From the NCBI GenBank assembly GCA_902168245.1, contig CABHPA010000141.1:1-64000 (forward strand): a stretch of DNA of 64,000 nucleotides. The letters run 5' to 3'. The DNA comes from Candidatus Melainabacteria bacterium. GTDB taxonomy: Bacteria; Cyanobacteriota; Vampirovibrionia; Vampirovibrionales; Vampirovibrionaceae. Position numbers and translations under genes: made by a program. Shown piece by piece: positions 52,200 through 60,976 of the stretch. How positions within the stretch are numbered: the first letter of the stretch is position 1; every line of letters starts with the position of its first letter. A model generated the notes under the pieces. It did no database searches and was not told the origin of the DNA. It saw nothing but the letters and a program-made list of their open reading frames with translations.

Positions 52200-53218
52200 A
52201 GCCGGTAATCCGGCGTATCCGGACTACGATATCGGTGTCGTTCAATGTCGGAGGAATGGGCGTCCGGCGCTTTAGGCTGTACCGAACCAGGCGGTTGTGG
52301 GGGATGCCCACCGCCCCGCAAAATCTTGAACGCATGCAGCACAAACGGAAACAGCGCCTCCAGGGACTCTTTTACCCCGTTTTTGGAACCCGGCAAATTA
52401 ATGATGAGCGTTTTACCGCGCAATCCGGCGACCCCACGCGATAGCATGGAATAGGGTGTCCGCTCCTGTCCGTAATCTCGCAGGGCTTCGGCAATGCCCG
52501 GCACTTCACGATCGATAACGGCTTTCATGGCTTCCGGCGTGTTATCACGAGGGCTTAGGCCCGTTCCTCCGGTGGTGATCACCAGATCCATCTGCTGCTC
52601 ATCGGCATAGGAAACCAGCAAAGCTTGAATACGGGCCGCATCATCGGGAATCACCTGATATTCGACAACTTCCACGCCTTCCTGCTTCAGGCGCTCCACA
52701 ATCAACCGACCGGACAAATCATCTTTGCGACCGGCGGCGATCGAATCGGACAGCACCACCACCGCCGTTCTCAGCGATTTGCGAATCTGATCGTGACCAG
52801 CCTTAAAATCGGACTTGCCGCCTTTTTTGGACAACAGGCGAATCCGCCCGATTTCCATGTCCTCATCCAACATTTTCAGCATGTCGTACAGGGTCAGCAC
52901 CGCAGCGGAAGCCCCGGTCAGCGCCTCCATTTCCACCCCAGTCTTGTAGATGGCCTTCACCGTCACATGCACTTCAATAAAATGATCGTGTAACTGGATG
53001 TCCACCCCCACGAATTCCACCAGCATGGGGTGGCAGTAGGGAATAATCTGGCTGCAATTTTTAGCGGCCTGAATCGCGGCCACTTTCGCCACCGGAAGCG
53101 GATCTCCCTTGGGTATCGCATGCTCGCGAATGGCCATGATGGTTTCAGGCGAGGCTTTCAGAATCGCCTGGGCCGTGGCCACCCGCAGAGTTTTAATTTT
53201 GTCGGAGATATCTCTCAT
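52196..53218 (-). CDS. MoaC-MoaB fusion (cyclic pyranopterin synthase plus MPT adenylyltransferase-like)
   Basis: A 340-residue two-domain protein. Residues 1-150 are MoaC: RDISDKIKTLRVATA, KGDPLPVAKVAAIQAAKNCS, IPYCHPMLVEFVGVDIQLHD, KTGVEMEALTGASAAVLTLY and DMLK. It makes cyclic pyranopterin monophosphate from the MoaA product. Residues 168-300 are MoaB/MogA: VVVLSDSIAAGRKDDLSG, VITTGGTGLSPRDNTPEA and INLPGSKNGVKESLEAL. This half should adenylylate molybdopterin. A Pro/His-rich tail follows. This fusion is known in other bacteria. It explains the absence of a separate mogA/moaB in the operon. Confidence 0.94.
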   Translation of the reverse strand: MRDISDKIKTLRVATAQAILKASPETIMAIREHAIPKGDPLPVAKVAAIQAAKNCSQIIPYCHPMLVEFVGVDIQLHDHFIEVHVTVKAIYKTGVEMEALTGASAAVLTLYDMLKMLDEDMEIGRIRLLSKKGGKSDFKAGHDQIRKSLRTAVVVLSDSIAAGRKDDLSGRLIVERLKQEGVEVVEYQVIPDDAARIQALLVSYADEQQMDLVITTGGTGLSPRDNTPEAMKAVIDREVPGIAEALRDYGQERTPYSMLSRGVAGLRGKTLIINLPGSKNGVKESLEALFPFVLHAFKILRGGGHPPQPPGSVQPKAPDAHSSDIERHRYRSPDTPDYRL

Positions 53219-53266
53219 TGTGACGAATCCAGTCTCAAGGGCCGAAAAAACTGTAAAGCAGGGAAT

Positions 53267-54349
53267 TTAACCCCCGATCTCAATCATAGCCCGATTTTCA
53301 ACCTGCAACAACTCTTCCATGGGTGGGTGGGCCTCCTGCTTTTGCAATACCGCAGACGCCACCAGCCGCTCCAGTTCCGTATCATCCACGCCCCGGCGCA
53401 GCGAATCCCGAATGCCCACTTCCGCCGGATGGAACAGGCAGGATTTGATCTGCCCGTCGGCAGTTAACCGAAGCCGGTTGCAGGCGCCGCAAAAACTGTC
53501 GGTCATGGAGCTAATAAAACTCACCGTCCCCGGATAATTCGCCCCCGAATAGTCCTCCAGGGAAAAGTCCTTGGCCACCGCGCCAAATTCCGGCGCTATC
53601 GGGTTCAGGCGGTAACGGCTTTCTATCCTCTGCTTCATGGCCGCAAACGGGAACACCGCCGCCTGGCTCCACGAATTGCTTTTAAAGGGCATATATTCAA
53701 TGAAACGCACGTTCATGGGCCTGTCTTTCACAAAGTCCACAAAATCCAGAATCTCATCCTCGTTCACGCCAGACATCGCCACCACGTTCAGCTTAATGCT
53801 GTCAAAACCCGTCGTCAGCGCCTCTTCGATACCGGACATCACCGCGTCGAAATAATCCCGCTTGGCGATTTGCATAAACCGCTCAGGCCGCAGGGTATCC
53901 AGGCTGATGTTCAGCGCGCTCAGCCCGGCCTCCCGCAAACGGGCCGTCTGGCCGTTCAACAGAATTCCATTGGTGGTCATGGCGATGGTTTTCAATCCTC
54001 CCAACCCGGCCAACTGCTCAATCAACACGTCCAGGTTACGCCGTGCCAGGGGTTCCCCGCCGGTAAGCCGGATTTTATCGATGCCCATATCCACCAGCAC
54101 ACGGGCCACCCGCAGGATTTCCTCAAAAGAGAGCAGCTCGTCCCGCTGCTTCCAGTCGATGCCCTCCGGCGGCATGCAGTAACTACAGCGCAAATTGCAG
54201 CGATCCGTCACCGAAATGCGGAGGTAAGTATGCGCCCGCCCGAAACGATCCACCAGCCGGTTGAGTTTTAGACCGTCGTTTCGCGACATCGGGGCTTTAA
54301 AAGGAACGATTGGCGAGCGTCCCGCTGAGAATTCCTCAATGGCTGACAT
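53267..54349 (-). CDS. moaA: GTP 3',8-cyclase
   Basis: A 360-residue radical-SAM enzyme, the first step of Mo-cofactor synthesis. The radical-SAM cluster cysteines are C51, C55 and C58 (CNLRCSYC), followed by the SAM-binding RLTGGEPLARR. The second 4Fe-4S cluster is ligated by CGACNRLRLTADGQIKSCLF near the C-terminus. The protein ends in Gly-Gly, the conserved catalytic tail of MoaA. The start overlaps the end of the moaE-moeB-rhodanese gene by 14 bases; another ATG at codon 21 is also possible. Confidence 0.96.
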   Translation of the reverse strand: MSAIEEFSAGRSPIVPFKAPMSRNDGLKLNRLVDRFGRAHTYLRISVTDRCNLRCSYCMPPEGIDWKQRDELLSFEEILRVARVLVDMGIDKIRLTGGEPLARRNLDVLIEQLAGLGGLKTIAMTTNGILLNGQTARLREAGLSALNISLDTLRPERFMQIAKRDYFDAVMSGIEEALTTGFDSIKLNVVAMSGVNEDEILDFVDFVKDRPMNVRFIEYMPFKSNSWSQAAVFPFAAMKQRIESRYRLNPIAPEFGAVAKDFSLEDYSGANYPGTVSFISSMTDSFCGACNRLRLTADGQIKSCLFHPAEVGIRDSLRRGVDDTELERLVASAVLQKQEAHPPMEELLQVENRAMIEIGG

Positions 54350-56099
54350 AAAAAAGACGCGACTTTTCCAGTTCCCGTTTGCGCAGTTCGGAGAGATCCT
54401 GGCGCATCAGCCCGCCCGCCAGTGCGAATACATTGCGATAGCCACGCTTTCTCAGCTCGCGGGCCAAGTGGGTGCTACGAATGCCCTTAGAGCAGTACAG
54501 CAGGTATTGGCGCTCGCGATCCAGCGGCGGGGGATAATCCAGCTCAAAGCGGCTGAATGGAATGTTCTGCACCGTCAGATCCGGCACCGGGACATGCTCG
54601 CGGGCCTCGTTCACATCAATCAGCGTAAATTGGGAAAGCCGGGGCGCGTCCTTGGGAGACTCCTTGCTAAATTCGGTAAATTCCAATTCCCAGTCGCTAT
54701 CCGGTTCATCAACCGCTTCCCCGGAGGATTCCGAATGCCACAAGCGATCCCGCAACTGGCGTTCTTCCATTTGGCCGCCACAAAAGGCGCAATCCGGCCG
54801 AACAGGCCGGGTCAGCAGGCGATTCTGCCAACTGAGCAAATCCATAATCAGCAGGTGGTTTTCCAGCGGGGTGGGCAGGCCGACAATCAGCTTCACGGCC
54901 TCCATGGCTTGCATGGCCCCCAATACGCCCGGCACCGCACCCAACACGCCGCTTTCGGCGCAATTCCCCAGCGGGGCGTCCAGCGGCACATCCGGCCACT
55001 GGCAACGCAGGCAGCCCCCAAAACCGGGGCGCACCATATGAATCTGCCCCTCGTACTGATAGATGCCCGCCTGAATCAGCGGCTTCCGCAAGGCAACCGC
55101 CGCATCATTCAGCAGGAAGCGGGCCGCAAAATTATCGGTGCAATCCAGCACCAGGTCATAAGGCTCCACCAGCGATTCAGCGGTTTCGCGGGTCAGTTTG
55201 CGCGCATGCACGTCTACCCGAATATGCGGGTTCAACGCCTGCAACCGGGCGGCGGCCCGTTCCGCCTTGTCCCGGCCCACGTCTTCCACGGTGTATAGGA
55301 TTTGCCGGTGCAGATTGGTCGCCTCCAGCCGGTCGAACTCGCAAATGCCGATATGCCCCACGCCGGCGCCCGCCAGATACAGTAAGGCGGAACTGCCCAG
55401 GCCGCCAGCGCCCACCACCAGCACACGGGCCTGTTTCAGCCTGCGTTGCCCGTCCGGGCCGATTTGGGGCAGTACGGTCTGCCGCTGGTAATAATCCGCC
55501 TCTGCAATCAGGGGAGGCATTTTCGCGGACGCATTCCGGTCGTTATGGTTGCCAGTTCCCGGCAAGCTCAATATGGCCTTTGCCTCAACGGGCGGATTGA
55601 CGAAAGGCAAATCAACCGCCGGAAGCGGCTTCGGCTCATGCCTATGGGCGCATTGCTGGCAATTGACCCAGACCGGCTCCTGATCCTTGTAGTATTCCTT
55701 TTTCCAGATGGGCAGGCGGCTCTTGATGCGGTCGATAATAAACCGGGAAGCCTGAAAGGCCGCGTCCCGGTGGGCGGCGGTGACGCCCACCCAAACCGCG
55801 CAATCGCCAATAATCAACCGCCCGGTGCGATGGACGCACAGGGCGTCGAAAATCCCGAACCGGGCCAGGGCTTCCTGAATAATGGCCTCGCCCTCTTTTT
55901 CGGCCAGCGTCTCGAACGCCTCATAATCCAGCCGTTCAACGGGCTTGCCATCGTTGTGGTTGCGCACCCACCCTTCAAACGTGACCAACGCGCCAGCCTT
56001 CTGGTTTTCCAAGTCTTGTTTGAGCTTTTTAATGTCCAGCTTGCTTTCGGACAGCGAAAACCCGGACAGTGAAAATTCGTTTGCGGAAAAAGCCGACAT
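54336..56099 (-). CDS. MoaE-MoeB-rhodanese triple fusion
   Basis: A 587-residue protein. Residues 20-155 are MoaE, the large molybdopterin synthase subunit (GALVTFEGWVRNHNDGK, HRTGRLIIGDCAVWVGV, and the catalytic Lys region IWKKEYYKD). Residues 200-445 are a MoeB-type adenylating domain (VVGAGGLGSS, DNFAARFLLND, zinc cysteines C363, C366, C437 and C440). Residues 485-580 are a rhodanese domain with a C536-SKGIRS loop. The three parts join MoaD activation, sulfur transfer and molybdopterin synthesis. GGGAGG lies 9 bases before the ATG at 56097-56099. Five bases separate it from moaD, whose product it should modify and use. Confidence 0.93.
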   Translation of the reverse strand: MSAFSANEFSLSGFSLSESKLDIKKLKQDLENQKAGALVTFEGWVRNHNDGKPVERLDYEAFETLAEKEGEAIIQEALARFGIFDALCVHRTGRLIIGDCAVWVGVTAAHRDAAFQASRFIIDRIKSRLPIWKKEYYKDQEPVWVNCQQCAHRHEPKPLPAVDLPFVNPPVEAKAILSLPGTGNHNDRNASAKMPPLIAEADYYQRQTVLPQIGPDGQRRLKQARVLVVGAGGLGSSALLYLAGAGVGHIGICEFDRLEATNLHRQILYTVEDVGRDKAERAAARLQALNPHIRVDVHARKLTRETAESLVEPYDLVLDCTDNFAARFLLNDAAVALRKPLIQAGIYQYEGQIHMVRPGFGGCLRCQWPDVPLDAPLGNCAESGVLGAVPGVLGAMQAMEAVKLIVGLPTPLENHLLIMDLLSWQNRLLTRPVRPDCAFCGGQMEERQLRDRLWHSESSGEAVDEPDSDWELEFTEFSKESPKDAPRLSQFTLIDVNEAREHVPVPDLTVQNIPFSRFELDYPPPLDRERQYLLYCSKGIRSTHLARELRKRGYRNVFALAGGLMRQDLSELRKRELEKSRLFYVSH

Positions 56100-56104
56100 C
56101 GTCG

Positions 56105-56401
56105 CTAGCCTCCCGCCACCGGGGGGATAAACACCACCGAATCCCCGGCGCGCAAGGGATGCTCCCACTCGGCGAACGCGTCGTTAATGGCCACGTTCAG
56201 GCGCTCGGCGGGCAGGCTGAACCCGTACCGCAGCTTCAGCAGCTCGTACAGCTCGCGCGGGGTGGCGGCTTCGGTGGACAGGGTCTCAACGGAAAGGCCG
56301 CGCTCTTCGCGCAACAGGGCATAATACTGGATTTGCACGTCTTTTGGGGGAAGGGGCAGATTCGGCAAATGGGGGGGAAGGTTGGAAGATTGGCCGCTCA
56401 C
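56105..56401 (-). CDS. moaD: Molybdopterin synthase small subunit MoaD
   Basis: A 98-residue ubiquitin-like sulfur carrier. The core starts at QIQYYALLREERG and ends in the required VFIPPVAGG, whose Gly-Gly tail is adenylated by the MoeB part of the next gene and then thiocarboxylated. It starts at a GTG (56399-56401) with AGGA about 9 bases upstream, giving a Pro-rich 20-residue N-terminal extension before the domain. It lies between mobA and the moaE-moeB-rhodanese gene. Confidence 0.92.
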   Translation of the reverse strand: MSGQSSNLPPHLPNLPLPPKDVQIQYYALLREERGLSVETLSTEAATPRELYELLKLRYGFSLPAERLNVAINDAFAEWEHPLRAGDSVVFIPPVAGG

Positions 56402-56463
56402 GGTGGAATTCCTGCGTTAAATCGTACCTGCTGGCCCATTATCGCATAAGCCATTTCGACGTG

Positions 56464-57132
56464 TCACGGCAAAAGGAACCGCCGGGCTTCATCGGGCGTA
56501 TTGGCCCCTTGCAACGCGGTTTGCCCGCCCCGTAACGCTTCTTCGGGGAAAATCACCGACAGGCGGCCTTTTTGCTCAAAATCGGCGAGCAAGGCTTGCA
56601 GCCCCATGCGACCCTCCCGAACGGCGGCATGAAACGCGGGAATACAAACCGGCTCATAAATGGCGCACAATGGCTCAAAGGCGGATTGATCCGAGTCGGG
56701 CGCGGCGCTTTTAAAAACGGTCGCCCATTTTGCCGAATCCCGCCTGGAAAGCAGCGCACCCATCACCGCATCGTCCACCAGAGGCATATCACAGGCCAGC
56801 GCCAGCCAAGCCGTCTGTGGGCGCGTTTCCATGGCGCTCAGCAAGCCAGCCATCGGGCCTATATCGCCATAGGCATCCAAAATCAGCGGCATGCCTCGGA
56901 AGGTTTCCGCAAAGGCAGGCTTCCCAAGCTGCTCCGCCCGGCAGGAGAGAAACACCCGTTCACACACTGCGGACAATCGCTCAAACGCCACCAGCCCCTG
57001 CGGGCGGCCATGATAATCCATCAACGCCTTTTCCTGGCCCATGCGGCTGCTACGGCCGCCCAGCAGAACCAGACCGCATATGGGGTGCGGCGCATCGGGC
57101 TTTACAATCCATGGTTCAGATGGATTGGGCAT
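56464..57132 (-). CDS. mobA: Molybdenum cofactor guanylyltransferase
   Basis: A 222-residue NTP transferase that attaches GMP to molybdopterin to make the bis-MGD cofactor used by DMSO-reductase-type enzymes such as the divergent YdeP-like oxidoreductase. The signature is LVLLGGRSSRMGQEKAL near residue 21-37, with GPMAGLLSAM and LALACDMPLVDD further on. It is the first gene of the leftward cofactor operon. The promoter must lie in the 160-base divergent spacer. Confidence 0.93.
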   Translation of the reverse strand: MPNPSEPWIVKPDAPHPICGLVLLGGRSSRMGQEKALMDYHGRPQGLVAFERLSAVCERVFLSCRAEQLGKPAFAETFRGMPLILDAYGDIGPMAGLLSAMETRPQTAWLALACDMPLVDDAVMGALLSRRDSAKWATVFKSAAPDSDQSAFEPLCAIYEPVCIPAFHAAVREGRMGLQALLADFEQKGRLSVIFPEEALRGGQTALQGANTPDEARRFLLP

Positions 57133-57292
57133 ATGGCGTGTACAACGTATTCAAAGACTTATTCGGAGGCTGCTTCCAGTTCCTTATCATATCCATTCCC
57201 CGCCGGTTTGCCATCCCGTTGTCATTTCCATCTTGAAAATGCAAGCCATCCGCATTGTGAAATGAACGCCGCTTCACTATACTGGGAGGGCT

Positions 57293-59473
57293 ATGCCTAA
57301 ACCACGCGTTGATGCCGCAGGCGGTCTGGCCGCCATGATGTATGTCTTTAAAAAAGCCCATGAGGCGGGCGGCCTCTGGAAGCTTTACAGCAGGCTGCGC
57401 TCCAAAAACGCCTGCAAAACCTGCGCGGTGGGCATGGGTGGCCTGAAGGGCGGCATGGTGAACGAAACCGGGCATTTTCCGGAAGTCTGCAAAAAATCCG
57501 TGCAGGCCCAGGCCGGGGATATGGCCGGAGCCATTACCGAGGACTTCTTCGCCAAAACGCCCCTCCGGGTGTTGGAGCACTACACGCCGGAGCAACTGGA
57601 AAAACTGGGCCGACTGACCTTCCCGCTGATTGCGGAACCCGGCGACACCCATTACCGGCGCACCTCCTGGGAGGAAGCCCTGGATAAAACCGGCGCGGCC
57701 TTTAAAAACACCAGCCCCGAACGGACTTTTTTCTACGCTTCAGGCCGGGCCAGCAACGAGGCGGCGTTCCTGCTGCAACTGATCGGCAGGGCGTACGGCA
57801 CGGCCAACATCCACAACTGCTCCTTTTACTGCCATCAGGCGTCCGGTGTGGCCCTGAACCAGATTTACGGCTCCGGCACCGCATCCATTACCCTGGATGA
57901 CCTAGGAAAAACCGACCTGGTGGTGATTGCGGGAGCCAACCCGGCCAGCAACCATCCCCGGCTGATTACCCAACTGATGCACTTGCGCCGCCGGGGCGGC
58001 AAGGTGATCATCATCAACCCGCTGAAAGAGCTGGGCCTGCTGCGGTTCCGAATCCCGTCAGACTGGCGCAGCATGCTGTTTGGCACCCAGGTGTCGGATT
58101 TATACCTGCAACCCAAGGTGGGCAGCGATATTTCCCTGTTCAAGGCGCTGTTGAAAGGCGTGATTGAGCAAGGCGGGGTGGATCATGCCTTTACCACCCA
58201 TTACAGCGAAGGCTGGCCGCAAGTGAAGGCGGATATTGAAGCCGCCGACTGGCAAACCCTGCTGGATGACTGCGGGCTTTCCCGCGCGCAAATCGACGAA
58301 ACGGCGACTCTTTTGGTAAAAGCCAATCGGGGCGTGTTCATGTGGGCCATGGGCCTTACCCACCACACGCACGGAGTGGATAACATCCTGGCGTTTGCCA
58401 ACATCGCCCTGGCCAGGGGGTGGCTGGGCAAGCCGGGCAGCGGCCTGCTGCCGATTCGGGGCCATTCCAACGTGCAAGGGGTCGGCTCGGTAGGTGTGGC
58501 GCCCACGCTTAAGAAGGCATTGGCGAAAAAACTGGAGGAAATTTACGGCATTAAAGTCCCGGCCCAGGGCGGGCAGGACACCTACGCCTCTATGGTAGCC
58601 GCGCATGAAGGCGATATTGACGCCGCGCTGCTGCTGGGCGGGAACCTGTACGGCAGCAACCCCGATAGCAACTGGACACGCGAGGCCATGCAGCGAATTC
58701 CGCTGACCACGTACGCCAGCACCAAGCTGAATGAAGGGCATTTCCACGGACGCGGGCAAACCAGCATTATATTGCCGGTGCTGGCCCGCGATGAAGAGCC
58801 GCAGCCCACCACGCAGGAATCCATGTTCAATTACGTGCGCATGTCCGAAGGCGGCAAACCCGCGGTTCAAGGTGAGATGCGCTCTGAAGTGGACATTATG
58901 GCCAGCGTGGCGGAGCGAATTTTGCCCGAAAACCGCTTCGACTGGTCTGAGTTCCGTTCCCACCGCAAGCTGCGCGAGTCCATTGCCAAGGTGGTGCCCG
59001 GCTTTGAGGAACTGGCCCAAATTGATGATACCGGCAAGGAATTCCAGATTCCGGGCCGCACGTTCCATGAATTCCCGTTCGCCACGGAAGACGGCAAGGC
59101 CCATTTCCATGTGACCCCACTGCCGGAATTGAACCTTGCACCGGACGAGTTCCGGCTGATGACCCTGCGCTCGGAAGGGCAGTTCAACTCGGTGGTGTAC
59201 GACGAGGAAGATTTATACCGGGGCAACGATCGGCGGGACGTGGTGATGATGTCCGCGCGGGATGCCGAAAGCCTGAAATTGAGCGAAGGCGACCGTGTGC
59301 GCGTGGAAACCGAAACAGGGGCCATGAACGTGTCTGTTTCCATTGTGGATCTTGCCCCCGGCAGTCTGGCCATGTACTACCCGGAAGCCAATGTGCTGAT
59401 TCCCCGCAAGCTGGACCCGCGCTCCAAAACACCTGGCTTCAAGTGCGCGGCGGCCCGGATTCACGTTTCATAG
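57293..59473 (+). CDS. FdhF/YdeP-family molybdopterin oxidoreductase
   Basis: A 726-residue molybdoenzyme of the FdhF/YdeP branch of the DMSO reductase superfamily. Seen: an N-terminal CKTCAVGMGG in place of the usual CPGCAW, TFFYASGRASNEAAFLLQL, NIHNCSFYCHQASGVAL, LVVIAGANPASNHPR and the C-terminal beta-barrel LMTLRSEGQFNSVVYDEEDL. YdeP proteins have been linked to acid resistance and formate-like metabolism, but the substrate is uncertain. It needs bis-MGD and lies divergent from mobA. GGGAGGG lies just before the ATG. Confidence 0.9.
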   Translation: MPKPRVDAAGGLAAMMYVFKKAHEAGGLWKLYSRLRSKNACKTCAVGMGGLKGGMVNETGHFPEVCKKSVQAQAGDMAGAITEDFFAKTPLRVLEHYTPEQLEKLGRLTFPLIAEPGDTHYRRTSWEEALDKTGAAFKNTSPERTFFYASGRASNEAAFLLQLIGRAYGTANIHNCSFYCHQASGVALNQIYGSGTASITLDDLGKTDLVVIAGANPASNHPRLITQLMHLRRRGGKVIIINPLKELGLLRFRIPSDWRSMLFGTQVSDLYLQPKVGSDISLFKALLKGVIEQGGVDHAFTTHYSEGWPQVKADIEAADWQTLLDDCGLSRAQIDETATLLVKANRGVFMWAMGLTHHTHGVDNILAFANIALARGWLGKPGSGLLPIRGHSNVQGVGSVGVAPTLKKALAKKLEEIYGIKVPAQGGQDTYASMVAAHEGDIDAALLLGGNLYGSNPDSNWTREAMQRIPLTTYASTKLNEGHFHGRGQTSIILPVLARDEEPQPTTQESMFNYVRMSEGGKPAVQGEMRSEVDIMASVAERILPENRFDWSEFRSHRKLRESIAKVVPGFEELAQIDDTGKEFQIPGRTFHEFPFATEDGKAHFHVTPLPELNLAPDEFRLMTLRSEGQFNSVVYDEEDLYRGNDRRDVVMMSARDAESLKLSEGDRVRVETETGAMNVSVSIVDLAPGSLAMYYPEANVLIPRKLDPRSKTPGFKCAAARIHVS

Positions 59474-59488
59474 TCGATTGAATCAAAA

Positions 59489-59545
59489 TCAGGCCCGACA
59501 TGTGGAAATCTTTTGTTACACGGTATCGAGCCTGACATCTTTTTT
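59489..59545 (+). terminator. Terminator of the YdeP-like gene
   Basis: TCAGGC-c-CGA (59489-59498) pairs with TCG-a-GCCTGA (about 59526-59535) around a large loop, followed by CATCTTTTTT. It lies 16 bases past the stop codon. Confidence 0.55.
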
Positions 59546-59688
59546 AGCTAAATATTGAATTAGCGTTGCCTAAAATGGTTGCGGGCTAATGCGACAAGGG
59601 CCATTTTGTGGCCTTGTACTTTCCCAACCGTGAACTTCAATATACCTTGCCTGAAATAGAAACCAAACACATGAAAAAACAAAGCGGC

Positions 59689-59997
59689 TCAGCTTTTAGG
59701 GTTAACCGGCGGCCCGATGGCGTTTTCTTCCTGTAGAACCAGCAGCGCCTCCAACAACACAGCCGGGCCGAATTCATCGATGGCTTTCCATGCCTTGAGC
59801 CGTTCAATGGAGACAGCTGTATGTTCACACTTCCCTAAACGTTCCAGCATATCATCGGACAACACCCGACCGGCGCGTTTATAAGCGCGGTATTGGGCTG
59901 GGTCTATACCGGCTTCCAGAAGAATCCGGTGCTTTTTCAGTCCAGTTCGCTTTTCCATCTCTAAAAAAAGAGCTTCAAGCCTGTCAAACAGAGTCAT
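59689..59997 (-). CDS. Small protein with helix-turn-helix-like region
   Basis: A 102-residue all-helical protein. Residues 17-52 (KRTGLKKHRILLEAGIDPAQ then YRAYKRAGRVLSDD) look like an XRE/Cro-type DNA-binding unit, so it may be a small repressor. The C-terminal half is a Leu/Ala/Glu-rich helix pair. The ribosome binding site is weak. It faces away from the AT-rich block at 60000-60520, so it may control that block. The DNA-binding role is an inference from pattern only. Confidence 0.55.
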   Translation of the reverse strand: MTLFDRLEALFLEMEKRTGLKKHRILLEAGIDPAQYRAYKRAGRVLSDDMLERLGKCEHTAVSIERLKAWKAIDEFGPAVLLEALLVLQEENAIGPPVNPKS

Positions 59998-60171
59998 TGT
60001 TTGTGAACAACCCTATATTATTTCCTTTTGCGACTGTAAATAGTTGAATCTTGAGACATTATGGCCTGCTAATACGCGAAAAACGAGGTCAGTACTGGAC
60101 AGGATAACGATATCCCCTTAGAATATAAGGACTATTTTTACCTGTTAACGCTGTCCTTTAAGAGGAACTTT

Positions 60172-60180
60172 TGCTATAAT
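60172..60180 (+). promoter_or_regulatory. Extended -10 promoter element
   Basis: TGCTATAAT is a perfect extended -10 box. A -35 is weak (TGTCCT with 17-base spacing). It lies 26 bases before the ATG at 60206. Confidence 0.55.
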
Positions 60181-60205
60181 CCAGTCGGTTGTAGATGACG
60201 GTAAA

Positions 60206-60493
60206 ATGGCTATCCGGAAAGCATTAAGCATCTTCCAACGGGCAAAACTCATATATAAAAGAACGACGTTTATAGACCTGAATAGGGGATTATACCAATT
60301 TATATTATCCACTATTTTCTTTCAAAAGAAACATTACCCGACTAGGTTATATAAAGTAAACACTTTTTACCTCCACCCCTTCTGTATCAGGGATTTTATA
60401 GACTTAGCCCGGCTTTCGCTTATTGTGTATACAGGGTACCCAATTAAAATATTTTTTGATTTATCAAAAATATCAATACTTTTCATCTACTAA
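60206..60493 (+). CDS. Doubtful AT-rich small reading frame
   Basis: A 95-codon frame with codon use unlike all neighbours (many ATA, TTA, AAA codons). The product would be basic, hydrophobic and aromatic-rich (e.g. SLIVYTGYPIKIFFDLSKI). No family is recognised and the ribosome binding site is poor, but a good extended -10 box lies just upstream. It may be a foreign gene, a decayed one, or non-coding. A near-palindrome (ATATTTTTTGAT then ATCAAAAATAT, about 60448-60474) overlaps its 3' end. Confidence 0.3.
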   Translation: MAIRKALSIFQRAKLIYKRTTFIDLNRGLYQFILSTIFFQKKHYPTRLYKVNTFYLHPFCIRDFIDLARLSLIVYTGYPIKIFFDLSKISILFIY

Positions 60494-60523
60494 AATTGTA
60501 TTTTTCACCGCAAGAGAGCCTCC

Positions 60524-60844
60524 ATGACCCATTACAAAATTGGATACTATAAACCCACTTTTGAATTTACCCGTATTTCCGAATTTATGGCCATTCTGGA
60601 TGAAAGCGGCAATCCGGTCGGACTGACCGGCCCGGCCACCAGCCGCCAGGCCGCCTTGGACGCCCGATTGTTCGCCGCTTCGCCGGATCTGCTGTTTTCT
60701 CTCAAGACGCTCTGCATTTTGCTGGAACAACTTCAGGCAAACACGGGCAACCTGTCTCCAGCCTTGCTAAGCGAGTTAAAAATGGAAGACGCGCTGGAAC
60801 GGGCGCAAAGCGTGATTCACCAGGTGGAAAACGGAAACCGCTAG
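60524..60844 (+). CDS. Phage-type small protein (ARLxAAxPDLL family pattern)
   Basis: A 106-residue protein. Residues 44-65 contain ALDARLFAASPDLLFSLKTL and the C-terminus is RAQSVIHQVEN. This is the NARLIAAAPDLLEAL ... ARxAIxKA pattern common in small phage and prophage proteins of unknown function. AAGAGAG lies upstream of the ATG. The gene sits between an AT-rich block and a metabolic gene and fits a mobile-element remnant. Confidence 0.65.
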   Translation: MTHYKIGYYKPTFEFTRISEFMAILDESGNPVGLTGPATSRQAALDARLFAASPDLLFSLKTLCILLEQLQANTGNLSPALLSELKMEDALERAQSVIHQVENGNR

Positions 60845-60976
60845 CGCTTGGGGATGATCCTGCCGCAGGGATAGGCAACTCACCTCTACAGCCTGGCTTA
60901 TTGTTTTTGGGCATTTGCAATCCCTGATTTTTACCTAAGATAGTGCTGATGGATTGGACGAAGGGGATTTTTCGAT

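Noticed and set aside
57255-57283. TTGTGA-N17-TATACT promoter before the YdeP-like gene
   Set aside because: Matches well, but transcription would start at about the ribosome binding site, leaving no leader; not called as a feature.
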